From Hyphomicrobiales bacterium (GTDB taxonomy: Bacteria; Pseudomonadota; Alphaproteobacteria; Rhizobiales; Rhizobiaceae): 64,000 nucleotides of DNA. The translations under genes and the position numbers were made by a program. Shown in pieces: positions 17,884-26,713 of this stretch. The notes beneath the pieces are model-generated. The model searched no databases. It saw only the letters and a list, made by a program, of their open reading frames with translations, and had not been told where the DNA came from. The DNA lies in assembly GCA_021775415.1 (NCBI GenBank), contig JAJFHV010000020.1, forward strand, positions 162,686 through 226,685, given 5' to 3'. Numbering within the stretch: the stretch's first letter is position 1; every line of letters starts with the position of its first letter.

Positions 17884-18560
17884 ACGGGGCAATTGCAATT
17901 TTTGCAAAGACACTTGGACTTACGCCGGTCAAAACCCGGTTGGCCGAGGGCATTGGCAGGGATCGGGCAGATGAATTCTACCGGTTTAGTGTTGCGGCAA
18001 CTGCTGAAACACTAAAGCAAGTCCAGGATGGCTCCAGCGGCAAAATCCAACCCTACTGGGCATTGGCAGAAGCTGAAGCCGTCGGACTGCCCCAATGGAA
18101 TACGTTTCCCTCAATATGGACGGGGGAGGGTGATCTTGGGGCACGTCTTAACTGTGTGTCCGAGCAATTGTTTGTCGATCATGACTTTGTAATGATGATC
18201 GGAACGGATAGTCCGCAGCTTTCCCCGGATATATTCATTCGAGCAGTGACAGCACTGGAAAGTGGTCGTCATGACTGCGTCATTGGGCCATCAGTGGATG
18301 GCGGGTTTTATCTGCTTGTCTCGAAGCGGCCTGTTCCTTCTGAAATCTGGAAGGGCATCGCATACAGCAAGGATACAACTCTTGATGAGTTATCAACATT
18401 GCTGAAAAAGGACGGGTGGCGGATACACTATCTCTCTACGGAGCTTGATGTTGATACGAAGGAAGATCTTGTAAATCTGAAACTGTCATTCACCGGTACT
18501 GACGACGTTGAACTGCCGGCTCGCCAATCGCTTTTTGAGTGGCTGGACGCTCTCAATTGA
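17880..18560 (+). CDS. TIGR04282/DUF2064-type transferase
   Basis: A 226-residue protein of the DUF2064 group, a GT-A/nucleotidyltransferase fold. Diagnostic motifs are IFAKTLGLTPVKTRLAEGIG at the N-terminus, GDLGARLN, MIGTDSPQLSPD and VIGPSVDGGFYLL. The KTRL and TDSP sites are where related enzymes bind the nucleotide phosphates. NCBI names this family for arsenosugar biosynthesis because it sits beside TIGR04283 transferases and radical SAM genes; the biochemical activity is not firmly established. It starts inside the stop codon of the TIGR04283 gene and ends the four-gene cluster, 27 bases from the convergent cyclase gene. Confidence 0.83.
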   Translation: MNGAIAIFAKTLGLTPVKTRLAEGIGRDRADEFYRFSVAATAETLKQVQDGSSGKIQPYWALAEAEAVGLPQWNTFPSIWTGEGDLGARLNCVSEQLFVDHDFVMMIGTDSPQLSPDIFIRAVTALESGRHDCVIGPSVDGGFYLLVSKRPVPSEIWKGIAYSKDTTLDELSTLLKKDGWRIHYLSTELDVDTKEDLVNLKLSFTGTDDVELPARQSLFEWLDALN

Positions 18561-18587
18561 TTGCAGCCGTTCAGTACAGAGTTAGCG

Positions 18588-20837
18588 CTACTTCGACGTT
18601 GCAGTGTAAACCCCGTCCCATGCACTGCCCGGTGGATTTGCCCTGAATTCCGCAATCCTTGTTTCATAGATGAACAGGTACTCTGAAAAGTCGAACCGAA
18701 ATTTTTCAACCACACCTTCAAGCAATTCCATTGCTTCAAATGCGGATTGCCAATCCTGGTTGCGATAGGCAGCGATCATCGTGGCATTCATTGCCCTCAT
18801 TGCTTTGAATTCGTCCGTTTGGGCGTAGGCTTCATCCCCGGCCAGGGCAAATATGCGGGCCGGCTCGTTCTTGCCTTTCACTCGAATGAGATCCACCTCG
18901 AATGTTGCCAGTCTATCCGAGACAACGTCGGCAGTGCCTTCGCCAATTATGATTGGCAAACCATAGGGTTTTGACTGCCCCTCAAGCCGGGAGGCGAGGT
19001 TTACGGTGTCACCAAGTGCCGTGTAGTCGAACCTTGTGTCACTGCCCATGTTGCCCACTACACAGTCACCTGTATTGATTCCCGCCCCGATGTTGATTGC
19101 GTGATAGGTTTCGTCGGAATCCTTAAGCTCGGCAGCCCGGGTCTCGTTTAGCTGGCGCACGTTTTCAATCATTTCAAGGCCAGCCATGCAGGCATTGTAG
19201 GCATGGTCCTTATCATCAACCGGCGCATTCCAGAATGCCATGACCGCATCGCCCATGTATTTGTCGATGGTGCCGTTAAGGTCCAGAATTGGTTGGGACA
19301 TAACCGTCAGGAACTTGTTCATTAAACGGGTAAGTCCTTGGGGATCTTCCCGGTAGCTCTCTGAAATCGTCGTGAAGCCGCGCACATCGGTGAACAATAC
19401 CGATAGTTTCCGGGTTTCGCCGCCAAGCACCAGCAGATCGGGATCATCACTTAATTGATCAACCAGTGCCGGTGACAAATACTGGCCGAATGCCCCTCGA
19501 ATTTGCCGCTTCTGGCGCTCTTCCCGGATGTAGTTTGCGGTCGCTGCCAGAATAAACAGTGTTATTGCAACGAGTATTGGAAATATCGGATCAATCAACG
19601 TGCGATGCTGGACGAACATCCAGACGGAGCCAGCCACAAATATACCCATTCCTCCAGCCGCCGTTACAAACGACCAGATGGCTCCAAGTTTTGGAACGAT
19701 GATGATGATCAACAGGCCAGCTACAAGTGCGATTGCCAATTCAATGGGTGTTGCCAATGGCGGTCGCACCAACATTTGGCCGGTTAAAATGTTCTCGATG
19801 ACCTGGGCGTGAATTTCCACGCCGGGCATTTGCACCCCAAGCGGGGTTGCACGAGTATCTTCCAGGCCAACGGCGGATGTTCCAACCAGAAGTATATGGC
19901 CAGCAATTTTAGAATAATCGGCAGTGCCATCCAGGGCTGCACCGGCTGAAACATACCGGGAGCGAAGGCTCTTTGAGAAATAGGGCCAGACCATTCCCCT
20001 ACGATCGGTTGGCACAAGATTGCCTGCAACTACCACTCCATACAGTCCCGCCTCATTGGCCTTGGTCGCGGAACCGAAACCGCCGGTTGCTATGCGCAAG
20101 GTTTCAGCCGAAAGCGCCAGACGAATTTTGTCACCAAAACGCATAATCAGTGGAACTCTGCGGTAAATCCCATCCGGGTCAGGCGTGACACTGAACACTC
20201 CGTGTCCACTTGCACTTGCCTCAAGTGACGGCATGTTGCGAACCAGATTCGGAAATGGTGTGATGAACGGGAGTGGGTCTTCGCCAATTTTGGTTATCCC
20301 ATACTCCTCAATTTCTTGAGTATTTTCACCCACATCGCTTTGTGATCTGACGCTGGTTTGACCAACGATGACGGGATGTTTCTTCATTGCGGCCGCCATC
20401 ACAGAATCATTGGTTGGCAGGGTTTGTAATTCGGCCCGGATACTCTCCTCAAGATCGGGGTTGTCTTTGGCAATCTGGTCCGGGGAAAGACGATCTGCTT
20501 CAGAAAAAACAATGTCAAAGCCTGTCGCGACCGCGCCATTCTCCCGCAGTTTGTCAATCAGATCCGCAATGCGGGTACGTGGCCAGGGCCATTGACCATA
20601 TTTTCTCAGACTTTCTTCATCCAGATCAATGATTGTAATCGGCTGTTTCACATATTCGCGTGGTTTCATGCGTTGATAAAAGTCAAATCCCTGATGTCGC
20701 AATGTCTGCAAAAAAAGCGGATCTTCAACACGCAATACCAATAGGGCAGCAAGAAGCACCAACCCAATCAGACGCGTGGGCGTAAAGGCAGCGCGAACCC
20801 TGCCAAGGAAACTATTTCCCGATTTTTTGTCCCCCAT
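18588..20837 (-). CDS. CHASE2-domain adenylate/guanylate cyclase
   Basis: A 749-residue membrane receptor cyclase. A membrane anchor (about residues 17-37) is followed by an extracytoplasmic CHASE2 sensor domain (to about 335), three closely spaced membrane helices (about 350-445) and a class III cyclase domain (about 475-690). Catalytic features visible are the metal Asp residues in LFTDVRGF and YMGDAVMAFW, the base-reading Lys in TIDKYMGD, and FDYTALGDTVNLASRLE with the transition-state Asn and Arg. All required residues are present, so the enzyme should be active. It would turn an envelope signal into cAMP or cGMP. It is transcribed alone and convergent with the transferase cluster. Confidence 0.9.
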   Translation of the reverse strand: MGDKKSGNSFLGRVRAAFTPTRLIGLVLLAALLVLRVEDPLFLQTLRHQGFDFYQRMKPREYVKQPITIIDLDEESLRKYGQWPWPRTRIADLIDKLRENGAVATGFDIVFSEADRLSPDQIAKDNPDLEESIRAELQTLPTNDSVMAAAMKKHPVIVGQTSVRSQSDVGENTQEIEEYGITKIGEDPLPFITPFPNLVRNMPSLEASASGHGVFSVTPDPDGIYRRVPLIMRFGDKIRLALSAETLRIATGGFGSATKANEAGLYGVVVAGNLVPTDRRGMVWPYFSKSLRSRYVSAGAALDGTADYSKIAGHILLVGTSAVGLEDTRATPLGVQMPGVEIHAQVIENILTGQMLVRPPLATPIELAIALVAGLLIIIIVPKLGAIWSFVTAAGGMGIFVAGSVWMFVQHRTLIDPIFPILVAITLFILAATANYIREERQKRQIRGAFGQYLSPALVDQLSDDPDLLVLGGETRKLSVLFTDVRGFTTISESYREDPQGLTRLMNKFLTVMSQPILDLNGTIDKYMGDAVMAFWNAPVDDKDHAYNACMAGLEMIENVRQLNETRAAELKDSDETYHAINIGAGINTGDCVVGNMGSDTRFDYTALGDTVNLASRLEGQSKPYGLPIIIGEGTADVVSDRLATFEVDLIRVKGKNEPARIFALAGDEAYAQTDEFKAMRAMNATMIAAYRNQDWQSAFEAMELLEGVVEKFRFDFSEYLFIYETRIAEFRANPPGSAWDGVYTATSK

Positions 20838-21027
20838 ACAACTTGCCTACCGGAATTTCTGGAATACAGGTTCCGCCCCTGTCGCTGCTATTTCAATAAT
20901 AATCCCATAGTCACCAAACATACACTTTGTCAGCCCTCTTATGGAAATCTTATCTCCGTTTTACGCTATTCACAACGTGCGGATGTGGTATTTTCACTAT
21001 GTCTCATTTATCGGGTGAAAATTGAAA

Positions 21028-21978
21028 ATGTCGGATTACCAGAAAAAATATGACACGTTGATAGATGTTGAAACCTGGGCGTTCATCGAAAAGACCAACA
21101 GCTTGCATCCACCTGAGACTTCCGAGTTTTCAATTGAACGTCAGCGCAAATTTTATGATGCGATGTGCAAGGAATTTTTCGCGGGGTATCCACCGGGGGT
21201 TGAGGCAACCGACGGAGTGATTGAAGGAAGATTTCCGGTTCCGATACGCAGTTACCGAAAGACTGGTTCATTTGCCAAAGCGCAAATCGTTTATCTGCAT
21301 GGTGGTGGTTTTGTGTTTGGCGGACTGGACAGTCACGATGATGTCTGTGCTGAGCTGTGCGAGCATACCGGATATGAGTTGGTCTCGGTGGATTATCGAT
21401 TGGCACCAGAAAACTTGTTCCCTTCCGACTTTGAGGATGCGTTGACTGGATTTACCTATGCAGCCGAAAAGAGCGACCTGCCGATTATCATGGTGGGGGA
21501 CAGTGCGGGTGCAAATCTAGCTGCTGCGGTCTGTCATCACGTCCGGGGTGCTGGTCGTCAGCCTGTTGGGCAAGTTTTGATCTACCCGGGTTTGGGAGGT
21601 GACATGACCAAGGGCTCCTATGTGGATCATTCAGATGCACCGCTTCTGCAGTCCAAGGACATCAGTTTCTATACCCATATACGGACAAATGGGGTGATCA
21701 TCGAAAATGTACGAAGCTATGCGCCATTGCAGGATAGCAAATTTTCTGGCCTCCCTCCCACGGTCGTCATTTCAGCCGATTGCGACCCGATGCGCGATGA
21801 TGGGGATGAATATTGCAAGCAGATCATCAATGCCGGAGGGAAAGCCCACTGGATAAATGAGGCAGGACTGGTGCACGGATACCTGCGCGCGCGGCACAGT
21901 GTAAAACGCGCCCGCGATAGTTTCTCGCGAATTACCGGAGCAGTCGCCGCGCTGGGAATTGGTGAGTGGCCGTATTAA
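21028..21978 (+). CDS. Alpha/beta hydrolase, HSL-type esterase
   Basis: A 316-residue carboxylesterase of the hormone-sensitive-lipase group. The oxyanion-hole motif is YLHGGGFVFGG and the nucleophile is Ser in GDSAGANLAAA. The acid is probably Asp in SADCDPMRDDG and the His lies in LVHGYLRAR, so the triad is complete. No signal peptide is visible, which implies a cytoplasmic enzyme. I use the ATG at 21028; an in-frame TTG two codons earlier is possible. It ends 5 bases from the convergent phosphodiesterase gene. Substrates of this group are short acyl esters; lactonase-type or amide substrates cannot be excluded. Confidence 0.82.
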   Translation: MSDYQKKYDTLIDVETWAFIEKTNSLHPPETSEFSIERQRKFYDAMCKEFFAGYPPGVEATDGVIEGRFPVPIRSYRKTGSFAKAQIVYLHGGGFVFGGLDSHDDVCAELCEHTGYELVSVDYRLAPENLFPSDFEDALTGFTYAAEKSDLPIIMVGDSAGANLAAAVCHHVRGAGRQPVGQVLIYPGLGGDMTKGSYVDHSDAPLLQSKDISFYTHIRTNGVIIENVRSYAPLQDSKFSGLPPTVVISADCDPMRDDGDEYCKQIINAGGKAHWINEAGLVHGYLRARHSVKRARDSFSRITGAVAALGIGEWPY

Positions 21979-21982
21979 CAGG

Positions 21983-22816
21983 CTAACTCAGGAACGGCTT
22001 GGCCTTCATGGAATTGGGTATCTTGATGCCCATGCGCTTAAGGATTGTTGGAGCAAGTTGTAGCTGATCCAGAGCGGTGTCCTGTTTCGGTCCCTTGCCA
22101 CTGCCAAAGTAATAGAGCGCGAAATCCTGTTGCAAATCTTCATGGCCTCCATGGTGGCCACGGTCTGTCTGGCCGTGGTCAGCAGTTACAATCACTTCAT
22201 AACCATCTTCCAGCCAGGTAGGCAGAAACGCTGCCAACATGCCATCCATCACGTAACAGGCATGGTCCATTTCGGTGCATTGATGGCCGAAGCGGTGCCC
22301 CATGCAATCAAGTGTGCTGGTGTGCAGGATGCCATAGTCAATTTTGTGCTTCTTTGTAAGCATGGTGAGCGTTGCAAACAGGTCAACATCAGAAGGCGTC
22401 ATCTGGTTGATATGCCCGTAGCCTGTCATGGTGTGAAAACGGCCATGGTGGATTGGGCCCTTTGGCTCATCATATTCAATATCGCGGACCGGATCGAAAG
22501 GTGCACGATTAAAGAATTCAGACCAAAATGAATGGGTTACAGCGCCAGTCTTGCCACTGGAAGATGCCACTTCCGAAAAAATGTCCGGCATGTCAATTCG
22601 AAAGCGAACATCATTTGACAGAATACCATGCGTCTGCGGATTTACACCGGTGTGGATCGAGGCATAGCAGGGTCCCGAAACTGAGGGGAGTGAAGCCGTC
22701 ATCTTCCATCTGCGGGCATCGCCGGATTGAACCCAACCCTCAAGATTGCCAAACAGTCGGCACCAGTTGCGCCACGGCACGCCGTCCACAACAATAAGAA
22801 GCAGTTTGTTTTCCAT
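21983..22816 (-). CDS. Alkaline-phosphatase-fold phosphodiesterase (nucleotide pyrophosphatase type)
   Basis: This is a 277-residue alkaline-phosphatase superfamily protein, shorter than typical 400-residue nucleotide pyrophosphatases. It opens with LLLIVVDGVPW (metal Asp). The usual Thr nucleophile region reads TASLPSVSGPCYASIHTGVNP, with Ser/Thr candidates. The second metal site is TADHGQTDRGHHGGHED, rich in His. No signal peptide is visible, so it is likely cytoplasmic. It is the last gene of the dipeptide-type ABC operon, 15 bases after the ATPase gene, suggesting it processes the imported compound, possibly a phosphodiester or phosphonate. That substrate guess rests only on gene order. 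Confidence 0.72.
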   Translation of the reverse strand: MENKLLLIVVDGVPWRNWCRLFGNLEGWVQSGDARRWKMTASLPSVSGPCYASIHTGVNPQTHGILSNDVRFRIDMPDIFSEVASSSGKTGAVTHSFWSEFFNRAPFDPVRDIEYDEPKGPIHHGRFHTMTGYGHINQMTPSDVDLFATLTMLTKKHKIDYGILHTSTLDCMGHRFGHQCTEMDHACYVMDGMLAAFLPTWLEDGYEVIVTADHGQTDRGHHGGHEDLQQDFALYYFGSGKGPKQDTALDQLQLAPTILKRMGIKIPNSMKAKPFLS

Positions 22817-22831
22817 GGTGATATCTACAGT

Positions 22832-24472
22832 TTACGCGGAACGGGCGTCGGTAAGTTGCGTCAGCCAGTCCGGATCCATTTCGGGAACAGATGACAACAG
22901 CAACTGCGTGTAGTCAGGATACGGAGGTGAAAGGATTTCACTCTTCAGCCCCTGTTCAACGACCTCACCCTGAAACATCACTACGATCTCATCCGAGATC
23001 GCTGTAACCACAGCAATATCGTGGGTGATGAACAGGTAGGTGATGTTGAATTCCTTTTGGAGTCGCAACAGCAGCTTCAAAATGCCTTCCTGAACGATCT
23101 GGTCGAGCGCTGATGTTACCTCGTCACATATGATAACGTCGGGATCAGCGGCAAGTGCTCGGGCGATACATATGCGCTGCTTCTGGCCACCGGAAAGTTC
23201 GTTTGGAAGACGATCCAGGAAGGTTTCGTCCAATTCAATCATTTTCATCAATTCAACGAGGCGGGCTTCGCGCTGTTTCGAACTCATGTCATGATAAAAT
23301 TGAAGCGGGCGACTAATGATTTCGGCAACCGTTTGGCGCGGATTCATTGCTGTGTCGGCACTTTGATAAATCATCTGGATGCGCCGCAACTGATCCTTGT
23401 TTCGATCTTTCAACGCATTTGGAAGCGCTTCACCGTTAAACAGGACTTCGCCCTTCACGGGTGGCAGCAAGCCAGTGATAACCCTCGCTGTGGTTGATTT
23501 TCCTGATCCTGACTCACCTACCACGGCAACTGTACTGCCGCGCGGTACATCAATATTTACGTCATGCAAAACCTTGACTGCGCCGCCATAGGCTGCGTCA
23601 ACGCCCTTGATGCTGATGACGATGTCATCGCCTTTAACTTCTGGTTTTTCCAATGCCCTCACTGACCAAAGTGACTTGGTGTAGGGCATTTTTGGTTCGG
23701 TCAACATTTTGCGTGTTTCAGCTTCTTCAACTTCTTCGCCGTAGCGCAGAACCTTGATAAAGTCTGCCATCTGCGCAACCACCGCCAAATCATGTGTGAT
23801 GTAGATTGCGGCCGTGTTGAACCTCTCAACAATTTCGCGCATTGCTACCAGCACTTCCACTTGAGTGGTAACATCAAGCGCAGTTGTTGGCTCATCAAAT
23901 ATGATGAGGTCAGGGCGTGGAGACATCGCCATTGCAGTCATGACACGCTGCAACTGTCCACCAGATACCTGGTGTGGATAGCGGTCGCCGATATTATCCG
24001 GGTCCGGCAATTGCAGCGAAGCATAGAGTTCCCGGGCATCTACCTTGGCTTCCGATTCTTCGCGGACTGCGTGCCCAACTGCGGATTCTACCGTCTGCTC
24101 TATCAGCCTGTGTGCCGGATTAAAGGATGCAGCTGCGGATTGGGCAACATATGCAATTCGAGAACCCCACAACTGGCGTTTCTTGGATTCTGGCGCATTC
24201 ATCAGGTCCACGCCATCAAAATCAATTGATCCGCTGGTCAATCGGCAACCAGGTTTCACAAACCCCATTGCAGCGAGCCCCAAAGTTGATTTACCGGCGC
24301 CAGACTCGCCAATGAGTCCCATCACTTCGCCGCGACGCAGTGTCAGGTCCACGCCTTTGACGATTTCGTGCCAACGCTCATCAGAATATCCATCGATGAC
24401 GATATCCTTCATTTCAAGCAGGATATCGCCTTTGGTACCTTTGGCACCGCTTTTTTTGTTTTTAGTGCTCAT
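22832..24472 (-). CDS. Dipeptide-type ABC transporter, fused double ATPase
   Basis: A 546-residue protein holding two complete oligopeptide-type ATP-binding domains in one chain, equivalent to DppD plus DppF. The first domain has [26 protein letters not shown] and [12 protein letters not shown]; the second has [26 protein letters not shown] and [12 protein letters not shown]. Glu-Val replaces Glu-Pro after the second Walker B, a common variant. I begin at MSTKNKKS, which overlaps the upstream permease gene by 11 bases; the longer frame lies wholly inside that gene. A low-complexity Lys/Gly-rich N-terminus precedes domain 1. It powers uptake with the two permeases and the divergent binding protein. 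Confidence 0.88.
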   Translation of the reverse strand: MSTKNKKSGAKGTKGDILLEMKDIVIDGYSDERWHEIVKGVDLTLRRGEVMGLIGESGAGKSTLGLAAMGFVKPGCRLTSGSIDFDGVDLMNAPESKKRQLWGSRIAYVAQSAAASFNPAHRLIEQTVESAVGHAVREESEAKVDARELYASLQLPDPDNIGDRYPHQVSGGQLQRVMTAMAMSPRPDLIIFDEPTTALDVTTQVEVLVAMREIVERFNTAAIYITHDLAVVAQMADFIKVLRYGEEVEEAETRKMLTEPKMPYTKSLWSVRALEKPEVKGDDIVISIKGVDAAYGGAVKVLHDVNIDVPRGSTVAVVGESGSGKSTTARVITGLLPPVKGEVLFNGEALPNALKDRNKDQLRRIQMIYQSADTAMNPRQTVAEIISRPLQFYHDMSSKQREARLVELMKMIELDETFLDRLPNELSGGQKQRICIARALAADPDVIICDEVTSALDQIVQEGILKLLLRLQKEFNITYLFITHDIAVVTAISDEIVVMFQGEVVEQGLKSEILSPPYPDYTQLLLSSVPEMDPDWLTQLTDARSA

Positions 24473-25379
24473 CACGCAATCCGCTTGTTTTGTGCAGGAA
24501 CCAGTCGACAATGAAGTTGACCCCAACTGTCAGAAGCGCAATTGCCGCTGCGGGCAAGAGCGGAGTGATCGCTGCAGTCATGTCATATTGCGCAAACTGG
24601 ATAAGTGAGGCGTTTTCCCGGACCATTGAACCCCAGTCCGCTGTCGGTGGTTGAATACCAACACCGAGGAATGACAGGGAGGCAATTGTCAGGAAGACGA
24701 AACAGAATCGTAAACCGAATTCAGCGACCAATGGCGGCAAGATATTGGGTAGAATTTCGCGTCGCATGACCCATCCAAGCCCTTCGCCCCGCAGATGTGC
24801 AGCCTCGACATAGTCCATCACCACAACGTTGAGTGATACGGCACGGGTCAGGCGGAATACGCGGGTAGAATCGAGAACCGCAATAATAACCACAAGCGTC
24901 CATACGGTTGAACCGAAAATCGAAAGCAGCATAAGGGCGAAGATCAAACCGGGGATTGCCATCAACACATCGACGACCCGGCTGAAAATCTGGTCCAGCC
25001 AACTCCGGTTTATCGCTGCAATGAGTCCCAGACTGCCTCCAATTGCAAACGAAAGGAATGTTGTCATCAGTGCGATGCCAATGGTGTTACGTGCGCCAAA
25101 AATCAGGCGCGTATAAACGTCGCGCCCAATCTGGTCTGTCCCAAAGTAATGCTCGGCACTCCAGGGAGCGTAGGGTGCCGGGAACACCTGTGCTTCACCG
25201 TATGGCGCTACTATTGGTGCAAAAAGTGCAACCAGCAAGTATGCGACAACAACGGTTAATCCAAACCAGGCCGAGAAGGGTGCGTTTTTCAAATCAATCC
25301 ACATCCGCTGTAAAGCGGTGCGGCGCATTTTAACCTGACCGACTTCGCCGGCGGCGGAATATGTTTCTTCTTCGCTCAT
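24462..25379 (-). CDS. Dipeptide-type ABC permease (DppC-like)
   Basis: A 305-residue inner-membrane permease. An N-terminal cytoplasmic leader and first helix (VVVAYLLVALFAPIVAPYG) precede the motif HYFGTDQIGRDVYTRLIFGARNT, diagnostic of the DppC/OppC group. Five further hydrophobic segments follow, and the EAA loop reads EAAHLRGEGLGWVMRREILPN, the contact site for the ATPase. It overlaps the upstream permease gene by 4 bases and the downstream ATPase gene by 11, as expected for tight stoichiometry. The substrate is unspecified; this class carries peptides, but also glycosides, opines and nickel. Confidence 0.9.
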   Translation of the reverse strand: MSEEETYSAAGEVGQVKMRRTALQRMWIDLKNAPFSAWFGLTVVVAYLLVALFAPIVAPYGEAQVFPAPYAPWSAEHYFGTDQIGRDVYTRLIFGARNTIGIALMTTFLSFAIGGSLGLIAAINRSWLDQIFSRVVDVLMAIPGLIFALMLLSIFGSTVWTLVVIIAVLDSTRVFRLTRAVSLNVVVMDYVEAAHLRGEGLGWVMRREILPNILPPLVAEFGLRFCFVFLTIASLSFLGVGIQPPTADWGSMVRENASLIQFAQYDMTAAITPLLPAAAIALLTVGVNFIVDWFLHKTSGLRDEH

Positions 25380-26356
25380 CTTGGGTGCAACAATCTTGGG
25401 TTTGTCACAATGCCAACAATGTCGGCAGTGAGGTTAAGGAGAATGTAGGTTGCGGCAAAAATGAGAGCGCAAGCCTGCACCACCGGAATATCGCGTGAGG
25501 TCACCGCATCAACCATCAACTGGCCAATTCCGGGATACACAAACACGACCTCGACAACCACAACACCAACCACGAGATAGGCGAGGTTAAAGGCGATAAC
25601 GGTTGCAATGGGTGCCCATGCATTTGGAAGGGCATGTTTCAAAATAACTTGCATTTTGGAGACACCCTTGAGGCGAGCCATTTCGATATAGGGACTGGCG
25701 AGCAAATTGATGATTGCCGCGCGCGTCATGCGCATCATATAAGCCACAATCACAAGGGTTAGTGTCATCGCGGGCAGGGTGCTGCGATAAACTCGATCCC
25801 AAAACTCTGTCCCATCGCTTACATTTGCGAGTGACGGAAAGATCGGATTGAGAGATGCAAGGAACAGAATTAGCAAATAGGCCACAAAGAAATCCGGCGT
25901 GGAAATCGTTGTTAGTGTTGTGGCGTTCATGACCCGGTCATAAATTGAGTTGCGGTACAATGCCGTTGTAATTCCCAAAAACATCGACAGCGGCACTGCT
26001 ATTATTGCGGTCATACCCGCCAGAAACAGGGTGTTCCAAAGACGCGGCGCAACCAGTTCCACAACCGGGCGTGAGCGATCAACGCCAGAAGCGTTACGGC
26101 CTGAAAAGGACGTGCCGAAATCACCGGTTAATGCGGAACCAGCCCAACTGATGTAGCGTACATAAGCGGGTTCATCGAGGCCAAGCTCTTTGCGGAAGGC
26201 AGCTTTGGTTTCTTCTGTTGCGGCCTGTCCAAGGACGGCCTCACCAAAGTCACCCGGTAAAAGTTCGATAGAACTGAAAATAATCAGCGATACGAAGAAA
26301 AGCGTCATCACACCAAGCGCTAAGCGCTGTATGACAGTTGAAATAACTGGATGCAC
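25376..26356 (-). CDS. Dipeptide-type ABC permease (DppB-like), GTG start
   Basis: A 326-residue permease: N-terminal helix RLALGVMTLFFVSLIIFSS, periplasmic region with LGLDEPAYVRYISWAG, then five helices and the EAA loop EMARLKGVSKMQVILKHALPN. I choose the GTG at 26354-26356 (VHPVIST) because GGAGGAGGGGG stands immediately upstream with normal spacing. An ATG 15 bases earlier would translate that Shine-Dalgarno sequence into four glycines, and the ORF starting further upstream has no site. It is the first gene of the permease-permease-ATPase-phosphodiesterase operon and is divergent from the binding-protein gene. Confidence 0.88.
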   Translation of the reverse strand: MHPVISTVIQRLALGVMTLFFVSLIIFSSIELLPGDFGEAVLGQAATEETKAAFRKELGLDEPAYVRYISWAGSALTGDFGTSFSGRNASGVDRSRPVVELVAPRLWNTLFLAGMTAIIAVPLSMFLGITTALYRNSIYDRVMNATTLTTISTPDFFVAYLLILFLASLNPIFPSLANVSDGTEFWDRVYRSTLPAMTLTLVIVAYMMRMTRAAIINLLASPYIEMARLKGVSKMQVILKHALPNAWAPIATVIAFNLAYLVVGVVVVEVVFVYPGIGQLMVDAVTSRDIPVVQACALIFAATYILLNLTADIVGIVTNPRLLHPR

Positions 26357-26713
26357 GCCCCCTCCTCCCATGTTAGTGGCTGCTTTTGTGCCCGGAATTT
26401 TTTGCTGTCTCTTGCGGCAACTTTCAATTTCGAACATTCAAAGACTAGCGAGGCTTGGTCACACTGTCAAAGGTGTTTCGAATTTAGATACCTGGATAGG
26501 ACTTAAAATCAGATATTATGATGTCGTCGATCAAATCTTGTTCTTGGGCGCAAATAGGCTAGTTATCCGGAAGCGGAAGTGATTCAATTCGATCGTCTGG
26601 ATATCTGCGCTAATTTATATGTGCATGATTAATTGTGCCCAAAGTTTCACATGTCGCCACCATTACCAGCGAGCGGCAGAGAAATTGGCACTGCAAAGGG
26701 AGGAGAGACCCAT
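26357..26713. promoter_or_regulatory. Divergent control region of the dipeptide-type ABC system
   Basis: This 357-base gap contains the promoters for the permease operon (minus) and the binding-protein gene (plus). Strong Shine-Dalgarno sequences sit at both edges (GGAGGAG in each case). The centre, about 26440-26640, is clearly AT-rich compared with flanking genes. I found no riboswitch-like fold, no clear dyad and no adjacent regulator gene. Confidence 0.5.
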
